Positions 28,504 to 36,729 of a stretch of DNA of 36,729 nucleotides are shown one piece after another. The notes under the pieces are model-generated. The model saw only the letters and a program-made list of their open reading frames with translations, was not told the DNA's origin and ran no database searches. The first letter of the stretch is position 1. Every line of letters starts with the position of its first letter. Origin of the DNA: a virus; the IMG/VR virus record IMGVR_UViG_3300038701_001536, positions 1 to 36,729 of that record. The stretch is one strand, 5' to 3'. A program made the translations under genes and the position numbers.

Positions 28504-29096
28504 TGTTTGATTCAGAATTTTTCAAGATGGCAATAACAGAACTACCTTCTACAGCAATGATGTTTGCTGTAGTTGTTATGATGATGAAGAATAATGAGAA
28601 GAATACAATGAAAATAACAAAGAGTGTTCAGGCATTATGCAGGGATATAAAGATGGCGGTTGGAAATACAACTCTAAATGAAGAACAAGCTGTAGCAATG
28701 ATTCATGGAACTATGTGGAAGGCTTCTGATAGGAAAATAAAGTTTCTTGAGATACTTCTTCATAAGAATGATATTATGAACAAAGAAAGAACAGAATTGA
28801 TTAAAAGAAATATAAAATCAACATTTATATCAGAAACAGAGCCTGTACTAGCTATACTTGATTCATTTGAAACAGAGGTTGGGAAAATCAGCGACATAAT
28901 TATGAGGGAAGATATATTTAAGTTTAAGACATTTTTGTCAGAGATTTATAAGATATTTTTTAGGAAATGTGATTGTGAAGATAAGGAGAGAGATACTTGT
29001 ATTGAAATAAAAATACAAGACGTAGAGGCTCTAATGAGATCAACACATAATAAGATGGTAAAAGGAGTAAAGGATGAGTATGCAAAGTTGGGATAA
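28503..29096 (+). CDS. hypothetical protein with N-terminal membrane segment
   Basis: A 197-residue protein: short polar start, a Met/Val-rich hydrophobic segment (about 12-29), then a long charged helical body with a CDCEDKERDTC cluster. It may be membrane-anchored. Located among tail genes, but no virion motif is visible. Function unknown. Confidence 0.6.
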   Translation: MFDSEFFKMAITELPSTAMMFAVVVMMMKNNEKNTMKITKSVQALCRDIKMAVGNTTLNEEQAVAMIHGTMWKASDRKIKFLEILLHKNDIMNKERTELIKRNIKSTFISETEPVLAILDSFETEVGKISDIIMREDIFKFKTFLSEIYKIFFRKCDCEDKERDTCIEIKIQDVEALMRSTHNKMVKGVKDEYAKLG

Positions 29097-29162
29097 CCTA
29101 GCTTGTAAACATTATTTACGTAATGTATTATATTATTGACAATATTTTTTAATAAACACAAC

Positions 29163-29372
29163 ATGGCAAAAGTAGTAAAAGCTAAAGCGGCAAAAAAAGC
29201 CCCTAAACCTTCCGTAAAACAAGCGGCAGAGGTATTAAGCAGTGTTTCTATCGTTAAACTTGATGGAGGCGTTATACGAGAGTATAGTAAAGAGATTCAT
29301 GGTGATTCTTTTAAAGAACTTGCTATTGAATTTTCAGAAAAGAAAGGTTATAAATACAAATTAAATAAATAA
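29163..29372 (+). CDS. small basic protein
   Basis: I choose the ATG at 29163 (MAKVVKAKAAKKAPKPSVKQ, 69 residues) over 29136 because the Lys/Ala-rich start and AACACAAC leader fit this phage. The N-terminus is histone-tail-like, and the C-terminal part is a small strand-helix fold. DNA-binding is possible. It starts just before the adaptor gene. Confidence 0.6.
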   Translation: MAKVVKAKAAKKAPKPSVKQAAEVLSSVSIVKLDGGVIREYSKEIHGDSFKELAIEFSEKKGYKYKLNK

Positions 29373-29374
29373 GT

Positions 29375-29998
29375 ATGGCTAATATTACACTAGCAGATGC
29401 AAAACTTCAGCTGGAACGTCATTATTATGATTCATTGCCTGATGTATCAGACACCCTTTTTGAGGATTGGGCGAATATTATTAATCAGTTTGTTTACAGG
29501 GAACTTGTACAGATTGACCCAGAGAGATATATCACAACAACTACAATTACTACAACTCCTGGAGTATCTCAATATGCATTACCTGCAGATTTTGAACGTA
29601 TGGGAGATGGTCAATGTGGTCTATTTATAGAAGATGGTAATGGTTTACCTACTGATCGACGATTAAAAGTAACATCTTATGGTAGCCCAAGCACTGGTTA
29701 TTACGTAGATTCATCTAATATAGTATTTACACCACAACCACAAGAGGCAAAACAATACTTTTTTCGATATATACCAGAATTGGCAGAGGTTGATATTAAT
29801 GATTCATTTATTATTCCAACACAATACCGTTCTTATATCTTACAAGCTTTGATTGTACAATTTGAGTCTTGGGATAATAACTCAGGAGAAGAAGTATTTG
29901 AAGATCAGAAATTCGTACGAGTGATGGAAGAACTGCTTGCTAACTTCAGACGAGATTCTGAAATATTTTCAATTGACAGTATCGTTAATAACTACTAA
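29375..29998 (+). CDS. head-tail adaptor / tail tubular protein A-like
   Basis: A 207-residue protein with the features of podovirus gp11/tail tubular A-type adaptors: helical start (DAKLQLERHYYDSLPDVSDT), ITTTPGVSQYALPADFERM, TGYYVDSSNIVFTPQP and FFRYIPEL. It would bind under the portal and receive the tail tube. Followed at two bases by the tube/hub gene. Confidence 0.82.
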   Translation: MANITLADAKLQLERHYYDSLPDVSDTLFEDWANIINQFVYRELVQIDPERYITTTTITTTPGVSQYALPADFERMGDGQCGLFIEDGNGLPTDRRLKVTSYGSPSTGYYVDSSNIVFTPQPQEAKQYFFRYIPELAEVDINDSFIIPTQYRSYILQALIVQFESWDNNSGEEVFEDQKFVRVMEELLANFRRDSEIFSIDSIVNNY

Positions 29999-30000
29999 TT

Positions 30001-31761
30001 ATGTATAAATCAATTAAAAGAACGGCTCAGGGGCGTAAGAAATTCCAGAAGATCAGTGTTATTCCTGTAAAAGGGGTTAATGGTTTGACTGCGAACGAGT
30101 TTCAAGGTGATACATATGCTCAGATAATCAATGGGTATAAAATAAGACAGGAAGGAGTGTTAGAGAAAGTAAAAGGTATTAATCAGTTACAAACGCTCGG
30201 ACTAGGTACTTCTCAGATGGTTTTAAACTATGACGAGAATATTATTTACTGGCAAGACGGTGCAGATATATATACATATAATCTCACAACAACAGCAAAT
30301 ACACTTGTGTTTACAATGCCCTCATCAGGACCTTGTTTTGGACATGTATATGGAGGCTTTGTATACTTAGCGAATGGAGTAGATCAGATTCATATAGGAA
30401 AGAATGGAGAGGATATGTTCCTTATTCAGAACGGAGCAACTTTATTTCAAGCGGGCGAAGTAATAACTGGAGGGACAAGTGGAGCAACGGCTACTATTGG
30501 AAATATATCGGATACAGGTAGTGGATCACAAATATGTACAATATCAAATCAAGTTGGTATTTTTATAGTATCAGAGGCTCTAACAGGAAGTTTTGGTGGG
30601 GCAGGTTTAGCACAAGCAACAGCAGGGGTGGCTTTTATGCCAGGTTTTGCAGCTCCGCAAGCATCAACACTTCATGTGCATAACGGAAGGATGTATGCAG
30701 ATGCTAGAAATGCACCAGGGCGAATACAATGGTCACCAGTTGATGATGTAGAGTTTGGAGTTCCTTTCTTTCAATGGGGGAATAATGCCAACCCTCCATT
30801 ACCTAATGATCCTTTTCGATTATTTAATAAGAACCTGGGAGATCCTAAATCTATCTCTAACTTTGGAGAACAAACAGTTGTATTTTTTGAGAATGGAAAG
30901 ATTGGTTTCAGAGTGGGACAGCTTGATGTTTCAGGTGTAGGGTTGATACAGAATACAGTAGTTGACTTTGAATATAGTGACTTTGGAGGTGAAAGACGTT
31001 CATTATATACTCCTAAAGGTATCTTTTACGCCAATGAGAAAGGTGTTTGGCGACTTATTAATGGAGGAACAACAGATCAGCCATTTACAAAGAATGACAT
31101 CAATATATCTCTTATACTTGGTATAGACTTTATCAATGACATATCTTTTGATGATATGGATATGATATATGATGAATTCGAAGACATAATCTATATTATG
31201 TGTAAGAAAGGAGTAACAACGGAGAATAATTTCATGTTAATGTATAACATTGGGAATGAAGCATGGACATATATTGAAGGGAGCGCTTCACAATTCAACT
31301 TTAAACGATTTATGAAGACTCGTGATAGATTCTTTGCAGTTGAAAACGGTTCTAATGCTATATTAAACGAGATATTCGTTGGAGATGATTATGATGGATC
31401 AAATTATGCTACAAACTTTGAGCAAGAGGTGTCTTTGGGGAATTTAACAGGTCTTTATTCACTAGAAAGCGTTGATTTAAAAGGTTTTATATCATCAGGG
31501 ACTAACTTACGTATACGTTTTAGTATATATGATAAGGATGGAACATATCAGGCATTCACAAAGTCTTTAGATATGACAACATCTCCATTAGTTGGAGATT
31601 CTCTTGAAATATCAATGCATAGACGTATAACGATTAGACAATTCAGTCGATTAGTTGTTACAATAGACTCGTCAGATCAAAAACCACACAAGATTACATG
31701 GTTTTCATTGAACTTAGCAGAAAGAGGTTATAATAGATTCCAGAAAAACTTAACTTTATAA
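30001..31761 (+). CDS. tail tubular protein B / tail hub-like protein
   Basis: A 586-residue, beta-rich protein with repeated blade-like units (NYDENIIYWQDGADIYTYNL, GGFVYLANGVDQIHIG, MMYNIGNEAW-type) suggesting a propeller. Size and order after the adaptor match gp12/TTPB of T7-like phages or the gp10 hub of P22-like phages. Forms the tail tube or DNA-retaining plug. Confidence 0.8.
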   Translation: MYKSIKRTAQGRKKFQKISVIPVKGVNGLTANEFQGDTYAQIINGYKIRQEGVLEKVKGINQLQTLGLGTSQMVLNYDENIIYWQDGADIYTYNLTTTANTLVFTMPSSGPCFGHVYGGFVYLANGVDQIHIGKNGEDMFLIQNGATLFQAGEVITGGTSGATATIGNISDTGSGSQICTISNQVGIFIVSEALTGSFGGAGLAQATAGVAFMPGFAAPQASTLHVHNGRMYADARNAPGRIQWSPVDDVEFGVPFFQWGNNANPPLPNDPFRLFNKNLGDPKSISNFGEQTVVFFENGKIGFRVGQLDVSGVGLIQNTVVDFEYSDFGGERRSLYTPKGIFYANEKGVWRLINGGTTDQPFTKNDINISLILGIDFINDISFDDMDMIYDEFEDIIYIMCKKGVTTENNFMLMYNIGNEAWTYIEGSASQFNFKRFMKTRDRFFAVENGSNAILNEIFVGDDYDGSNYATNFEQEVSLGNLTGLYSLESVDLKGFISSGTNLRIRFSIYDKDGTYQAFTKSLDMTTSPLVGDSLEISMHRRITIRQFSRLVVTIDSSDQKPHKITWFSLNLAERGYNRFQKNLTL

Positions 31762-31770
31762 TATTTACAC

Positions 31771-34092
31771 ATGGCAATACTTAACAATCAATTTGAAAAT
31801 GAGCAGGAAAAGAAAGTAGCTACTGCACAAATACCTCAGCCAGCAGCTGGGGCAGTTGCATTTACTACTCCTCAGCCTCAGCCAGTTGCAGAGCCAATTG
31901 GAATACAACAAGAAGAGTTTGAGCAAATTACTGATGTCCGATCTCCTGAACAAAGATTTCAAGATCTAGCTTCTGAACTAATACCAGAAGGAGAGGTTCA
32001 GGACTTATCTATTTCAGGAAGAGTTGCAAGGCTTAAAGGACAACAAGAGGAGCAGAAAGCTTCATTTGAAGCCACAGCAGCACGAGAACAAGAATTACAA
32101 GCCATAGAGCAAGGAAGACAAGAACAACAGCTTGAGAGGGCAGGAAAGAGTGTTTCTGCATTTACAGGAAGAGGAGTTGGTGGAACATCAGTCAATGCTA
32201 CTACTCCAGAAGCTTTTCGTAAGATCTTTGAACAAGATAAACGTAAAATCACTCTTAGACGTGAAGCATTTGATCAATCTATAACAGAGAAACGAAAACA
32301 ACTTGAAGAGGCTCAGAAGGCTCAAAATACAGTATTAGTAGGACAACGGCTTGAAGAGTTGAATGCTTTAGAGTTACAGAAAGAACAACAAGACCTAAAA
32401 GAGCGTCAGTTGTCTTTAGACGAAGCAAATCTACAGTTTGGAATTCAAACACAAACAGAGAGAGATAAACAAACATCTTTTTCTAACCTATTAAAGACAA
32501 TCAATCAACTTCCTTCATCAGCAGTCGCGAATTTAGGAGCAGATGGGATTGCTTCTCTTGCAGGATCACTTGGGGCAGAGATTGATCCAGTACTTGCATC
32601 AGGCATAGCATCAGAGATGGCAAATATTGCAGAATTACAGAAAAGTTCAAATGAATTAGATCGTCAGCTAGCAGAAACTAAACTGGCAGAGATGCAGTCT
32701 TCGTTATTACGTAGTGTTACAGCTCCTCAAACAGCACTTGATGAACAACGTGTTGGTTTAGACTCTTTATTAAGTTCAGGTATTATCACACAAGATGAGT
32801 ACAAAACAAGATTACGACAAGTGTCTGGCGTAGATAATCAACCTTCTAAGAAGACAACTGTAAAAGTAGGTGATGATGTATATGCTTTTAATCCAGATAC
32901 AGGAGAGTCAGAAAAAATAGTTGATAGTAGTGGTAGTAATGATATACAACCAACAGGGCAGATAGTTTCACAAACTGTAGCTGGTCGCAATGTAACATTA
33001 GACAGTGGAGCAATGGCAGCATTTAACTTTGCAAATACAGCATCAGTACAGGCGGGAGTTGGAGAGATAAAGATAGGAGGTACAGAAACGTCATCTACAA
33101 GAGACCAGTCAGCAACAATTGCTGGGATGGTGAGTCATTGGAATTCACAGAATCCTAATGAACAAATACTATTTGATGCGGCAAGACCAAACGATTCAGC
33201 AGCAGCTTTAAGGTTAAAAGGGATAGCGGTTGCTAATGTTGGAGCAAGTAAACATGAACACGGAATGGCGTTAGATATTTTTCCAGATCATGAATATATA
33301 GCGAAAGTAAAACCATTTTTAGAAGCAAATGGGTGGAAACAAACGCTTCCTCAGGGAGACGCTGGACATTTTGAGTTTCAAGGGGTAACAGAGGTTGAAG
33401 ATACATCTGAATTATCAGTATTAAAACAAGAAGCTAAAGCTCTTGGATTATCAGGAAAAGAAGCAGATGAATTTGCAAAAAAGAGATTAGACGAGTCTTT
33501 TGGCAAGCTAACAGAGTCTCAAGGTAAGGCATTAAAAGCTGTCCAGGTGTCATCACAAGAGTCTAAATTATATGATTCTTTAGTAGAAGATATAGATCAA
33601 GAGGATTTTGCAGATGCGATAAATGTTATATCAACGACAATAACAGACTCTAGTACTCCATTGACCGGAGAATTAGTTAATCGGCTGGTAGTTGATCCTA
33701 AAATACGACGTGCTATCACATCAGAAGCTCGTTGGCTTGGAGCTATATTGCGTGAGGAGTCTGGAGCTGCAATATCAATCGATGAATACCTAACTAAAGG
33801 AGGGGCATTCTTCCCAAGGGCTGGAGATGATATAGATCAAATACTTGATAAAGATAGAGCGCGAAAGATAGAGTCAAGAAGTCTAAGGTCAAAAATTGGA
33901 CCAGCTGGAGAAAGAAGTTTAAAAGAATTCTTTTTAGAGCAGGAAGAAGAGGCAAAAGATATTGTGAATTTATCTACACAAGATTTTCTGTCAGTTCCAA
34001 GTAAAGAAAAGAGCAATGAAGACTTCTTTAATAGTATTGATGGCACAGGAAACTCTTTTAGTAGTACACGTGGAGTTAGTGGAAGTTTTTAA
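31771..34092 (+). CDS. internal virion (ejection) protein with M15-type peptidase
   Basis: A 773-residue protein. The N-terminal 350 residues are Gln/Glu-rich coiled coil. A peptidase M15/VanY-like domain lies at about 440-540: SKHEHGMALDIFPD (His and Asp zinc ligands about 495-502) and AGHFEF (His about 531). The C-terminal part is helical (LTKGGAFFPRAGDDIDQIL). Virion-carried peptidases of this type cut peptidoglycan peptides so the ejection channel can cross the wall. Its place after the tail hub fits an ejected protein. Confidence 0.85.
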   Translation: MAILNNQFENEQEKKVATAQIPQPAAGAVAFTTPQPQPVAEPIGIQQEEFEQITDVRSPEQRFQDLASELIPEGEVQDLSISGRVARLKGQQEEQKASFEATAAREQELQAIEQGRQEQQLERAGKSVSAFTGRGVGGTSVNATTPEAFRKIFEQDKRKITLRREAFDQSITEKRKQLEEAQKAQNTVLVGQRLEELNALELQKEQQDLKERQLSLDEANLQFGIQTQTERDKQTSFSNLLKTINQLPSSAVANLGADGIASLAGSLGAEIDPVLASGIASEMANIAELQKSSNELDRQLAETKLAEMQSSLLRSVTAPQTALDEQRVGLDSLLSSGIITQDEYKTRLRQVSGVDNQPSKKTTVKVGDDVYAFNPDTGESEKIVDSSGSNDIQPTGQIVSQTVAGRNVTLDSGAMAAFNFANTASVQAGVGEIKIGGTETSSTRDQSATIAGMVSHWNSQNPNEQILFDAARPNDSAAALRLKGIAVANVGASKHEHGMALDIFPDHEYIAKVKPFLEANGWKQTLPQGDAGHFEFQGVTEVEDTSELSVLKQEAKALGLSGKEADEFAKKRLDESFGKLTESQGKALKAVQVSSQESKLYDSLVEDIDQEDFADAINVISTTITDSSTPLTGELVNRLVVDPKIRRAITSEARWLGAILREESGAAISIDEYLTKGGAFFPRAGDDIDQILDKDRARKIESRSLRSKIGPAGERSLKEFFLEQEEEAKDIVNLSTQDFLSVPSKEKSNEDFFNSIDGTGNSFSSTRGVSGSF

Positions 34093-34110
34093 TCAATTAA
34101 TTTTAATAAT

Positions 34111-35967
34111 ATGAGTTTAAGAGAAGCAATAACATTTTCACAGGCAAACCCTGACTCAGAATATGCTAATGAACTACGTAAGCGTATTGAGTCTGGCTCT
34201 ATGGATCAACAAGCAGCTATTGAGGGGGTTTCTTTGCCAGGAAGACCTAAAGCAGCTATACAAGAAGCAGAAGGGCCTGGAGTTATTGATCGTTTAGGAT
34301 CAGCTGCAAGTGGTTCTATCGGAATATTTAAATCAGGTGCAGAAAAGGCAATGTCAGGTTTAACTGATATTGGTCAAGCATTTACAAGTAAAAGTCCAGT
34401 TGAGCAGTTTACTCCAGAAGGGGAGATGTTTGAAACAAGAGAGGATTTACCAGGAGGAAGAACGGCTTCAAGTAGAGCGCGGCAATTTTTCCGAGGTATA
34501 TCTCGATTAGGATCAGGTTCATTAACAGCAGCAGCAGGAGCAACTCCTATTGGAGCAGGTATTGCCGCTGGTGCAGGTTTTATTGAGCCAGAGATTGGTC
34601 AAGCTATTCAAAGCGCATCAAAAACAGATTTTGGAAAAGCAGCTATTGAAGAATGGCAAACTCTTTCTCCATCAGCTCAAGAAGGGATTATCAATATTGT
34701 TGAATCACTTCCCACCGCTACACAATCAGGAGCAAAAGCATTAAAGGGGCAACTGGCCACAACTGGTCGTATTGCATCTAAAGTAGGGAAGAAAGCTATT
34801 GAAGGAGCAGGAAAAGCAGGAGCTCTAACAAAATCAGTTGCAGAAGAGGGGCTTGCAAAAGCAACATCGTTAAGTCCTGAAACAATTAAGACTATTGTTG
34901 AAGAAACTCCAGACTTTATAAAGGCACAAAAGAATGTTATATCGCGTGAATCATTAGCAGATGGCTTAAAGACATCATTCGATGATGCAGTAAGAGATGT
35001 ATCAGAAACAGGCGCTCAATATAATAAAATACGTCAAGCAAAAGAAGTTATTCAAACTCCAATTAAACAAATTGACGACTTGATGTCAAAAGCCGATATT
35101 AAAGTTGGAAAAGGTGGAAGACTTGATTTCTCAGATAGTGCTATTGGGTCAATAGCAAATAGAAACGCAATACAAACAGCATATAAAGAGATAGTAAGGA
35201 ATGCAAAAATGACAGGAGGAAAGGTATTAAATCTACGAGGAAGAGTTGATGACCTAATTAACTTTGAAAGTGGGACAACAGGAAGGGCTCAGGCTATTGT
35301 TAAACAGATGAGAGGGATGGTTGATGATGTAGCTAAAAATAAGATACCAGGATTAAAAGAACTTGACTCTAAGTTTTCAAAAATAAAAGGAGAATTAAAA
35401 CAATTTAAAAAAGATTTCTTTAATAAAGATGGATCTTTAAAAGATACAGCTATGAGCAAAGTCGCTAACCTTACAAAGAAGGGAAGAGAAATCCTTTTGG
35501 GAAGATTAGAACCAAAGATGCCAGGAGTAACAAGACAAATAAAAGCCCTAACAGCACTTGAAGACGTGACGGATTCTCTTGGTAATAAGGTCGGTACATA
35601 TTTCAGAACAGGGGTTGCAGGAGCGGGAGCAGCTTCTGGTAATATTCCAGTTATAGTAGCATCAGTATTAACAAGTCCAAAAGTAGCAGCAGAAGTACTA
35701 AAGGCATATGCAAAGGTATCTAAAGTTCCACGATCTATGCTTGGCAAGATAATGAAAAACATTCAAGAAGGTATTAAATTATCAGAACAAGAAGCGACTG
35801 TATTTACAGACGCTTTAAAGAACATTACACCTAAACAAGCAGCTATAAGAGCAATACCAGCTGTTGCAGAGAGTATCCCTACTAAAAACACTTTGGTAAA
35901 CAAGGATAAAATTGATACAATGACAGAGGAAGAATTAGACATCTTTATTAATAAGATGACTAAATAA
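34111..35967 (+). CDS. internal virion (ejection) protein
   Basis: A 618-residue protein with Gly/Ala-rich, weakly hydrophobic stretches (SLTAAAGATPIGAGIAAGAG and VAGAGAASGNIPVIVASVLT) separated by long Lys/Glu-rich helices. This pattern is usual for podovirus ejection proteins that line a channel through the envelope. No enzyme motif. Sits between the M15 ejection protein and the LamG fibre. Confidence 0.72.
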   Translation: MSLREAITFSQANPDSEYANELRKRIESGSMDQQAAIEGVSLPGRPKAAIQEAEGPGVIDRLGSAASGSIGIFKSGAEKAMSGLTDIGQAFTSKSPVEQFTPEGEMFETREDLPGGRTASSRARQFFRGISRLGSGSLTAAAGATPIGAGIAAGAGFIEPEIGQAIQSASKTDFGKAAIEEWQTLSPSAQEGIINIVESLPTATQSGAKALKGQLATTGRIASKVGKKAIEGAGKAGALTKSVAEEGLAKATSLSPETIKTIVEETPDFIKAQKNVISRESLADGLKTSFDDAVRDVSETGAQYNKIRQAKEVIQTPIKQIDDLMSKADIKVGKGGRLDFSDSAIGSIANRNAIQTAYKEIVRNAKMTGGKVLNLRGRVDDLINFESGTTGRAQAIVKQMRGMVDDVAKNKIPGLKELDSKFSKIKGELKQFKKDFFNKDGSLKDTAMSKVANLTKKGREILLGRLEPKMPGVTRQIKALTALEDVTDSLGNKVGTYFRTGVAGAGAASGNIPVIVASVLTSPKVAAEVLKAYAKVSKVPRSMLGKIMKNIQEGIKLSEQEATVFTDALKNITPKQAAIRAIPAVAESIPTKNTLVNKDKIDTMTEEELDIFINKMTK

Positions 35968-35982
35968 TTTAATTAAACACAT

Positions 35983-36729
35983 ATGGCACAATCTCAAATT
36001 AATTATACTAATTCAGGTGATTATACATTTGATTCAGACCAGATAGAGTTTGTCGCTGGACAAGCTGAGTTAAAAGAGACCACTCTTTGGGATGGTCTTT
36101 TAAGATATTACAAGTTTGATCAATCCTCTTGGGGTGTAAGTGCTTCAGATGTAACTAATTATGCTCCATCTGGTCCAGATATTAGTTCGTTTAATTCAAA
36201 GCCTACAAAATATGGAAAAATAGGAAGAGGAGCATATCAGGTGCTTGATAATGATGTATTCATAGAGGCAGCCCCAGCAGATTTTCCATATGGAAACTCG
36301 CCTAGAACAATTACTATGTGGGTTCATCCTGATCAAGTAGCTACTACACAATATACATGGGCTTGGGGAAATACAGGAGTAGATAAAGAATTTTATGGTG
36401 CAATCGGTGCAGGTGGATCTGTTTGGGTTGGTAGAGGATCTGGGAATATGGTTATGACAGCAACAGGTGTAGTAACAGCAAATGCTTGGAATCTTATAAT
36501 AATTACTTTTGACGGGACATTGTTTGATGCGTATGTAAATAATGTAGATGAGGGTGGTGCTTCTAGACCAAGTTTAAATACAACCTTTGGACAGCCTTTT
36601 TATATAGGAAGAAGATGGACTACACCAGCAAGTGGATTTCACGGAAAAATTGGAGAAGTTATGATTCATGATAGAGTTCTAACAGCTGCAGAAAGGGAAT
36701 ACATTTGGACTTCAGGACAAGGACAGCAA
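35983..36729 (+). CDS. LamG-domain tail fibre, N-terminal part (continues at 129-1892)
   Basis: ATG at 35983 opens a frame that runs off the window and matches the frame at the left edge. About 30 N-terminal residues (MAQSQINYTNSGDYTFDSDQ) probably join the virion. The first LamG-like domain follows (WDGLLRYYKFDQSSWG, TITMWVHPDQV, WNLIIITFDGTLFDAYVNN, FYIGRRW, GKIGEVMIHDRVL). The full protein is about 836 residues. Likely glycan-binding. Confidence 0.82.
   Translation, partial: MAQSQINYTNSGDYTFDSDQIEFVAGQAELKETTLWDGLLRYYKFDQSSWGVSASDVTNYAPSGPDISSFNSKPTKYGKIGRGAYQVLDNDVFIEAAPADFPYGNSPRTITMWVHPDQVATTQYTWAWGNTGVDKEFYGAIGAGGSVWVGRGSGNMVMTATGVVTANAWNLIIITFDGTLFDAYVNNVDEGGASRPSLNTTFGQPFYIGRRWTTPASGFHGKIGEVMIHDRVLTAAEREYIWTSGQGQQ
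36604..36729. repeat. 126-bp terminal direct repeat (with 3-128)
   Basis: Bases 36604-36729 are identical to 3-128; the first two bases of the window differ from those before 36604. It lies inside one gene, so it is most simply the overlap of a circular assembly rather than a true cohesive or terminal repeat. Confidence 0.9.

Noticed and set aside
1-36729. Alternative genetic code with TGA recoded
   Set aside because: TGA ends several genes in ATGA overlaps (for example 5211, 6004, 14748, 17831) and long frames are intact under the standard code.

Overview
The window is an essentially complete genome of a small tailed dsDNA phage, most likely short-tailed (podovirus-like), assembled from a circular or terminally redundant molecule. 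Bases 3-128 are repeated exactly at 36604-36729, and the tail-fibre gene that runs off the right edge (start 35983) continues in frame at the left edge (to 1892), so the unit is about 36.6 kb. The DNA is AT-rich. Stops are nearly all TAA; TGA appears as a stop mainly inside ATGA start/stop overlaps, so the standard code holds. Peptidoglycan hydrolases and TTGACA-N17-TATAAT promoters point to a bacterial host. Almost no gene has a Shine-Dalgarno; starts are preceded by TAATTAATAAT-like or ACACC leaders. I found no integrase, repressor, RNA polymerase or DNA polymerase. Layout: (1) 1-2908, plus strand: end of the LamG tail fibre, amidase endolysin, holin and a small helical protein. (2) 2886-14307, minus strand, several promoters: many small accessory proteins; a cluster of small membrane proteins with a lytic-transglycosylase-like enzyme that appears to be made by -1 frameshifting (6004-6644); an NTGxx-repeat protein; about 1 kb without protein genes holding four tRNA-like RNAs with abnormal anticodon regions (8546-9537); then SSB-like protein, ERF annealing protein, RusA resolvase, HNH nuclease, YopX-like protein, DnaB-type helicase and a winged-helix replication initiator. 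A structured leader RNA ending in a terminator lies just before the initiator gene. (3) 14308-14405: divergent promoters whose -35 boxes form one palindrome. (4) 14406-18642, plus strand: MazG-like pyrophosphohydrolase, orphan DNA methyltransferase and a run of small unknown genes. (5) 18719-36729, plus strand: small and large terminase, portal, scaffold, capsid protein with an inserted domain, two paralogous small head proteins, C1q-tipped tail fibre, adaptor and tail-tube proteins, two long ejection-type proteins (one with an M15-type peptidase), and the LamG fibre that closes the circle. Working model: the leftward genes supply the initiator, helicase, SSB and recombination functions, and host polymerase copies the DNA. 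The rightward genes package DNA and build a virion that carries its own cell-wall peptidase. Lysis uses amidase plus holin, with a second, frameshift-controlled membrane-anchored murein hydrolase encoded separately on the leftward strand.
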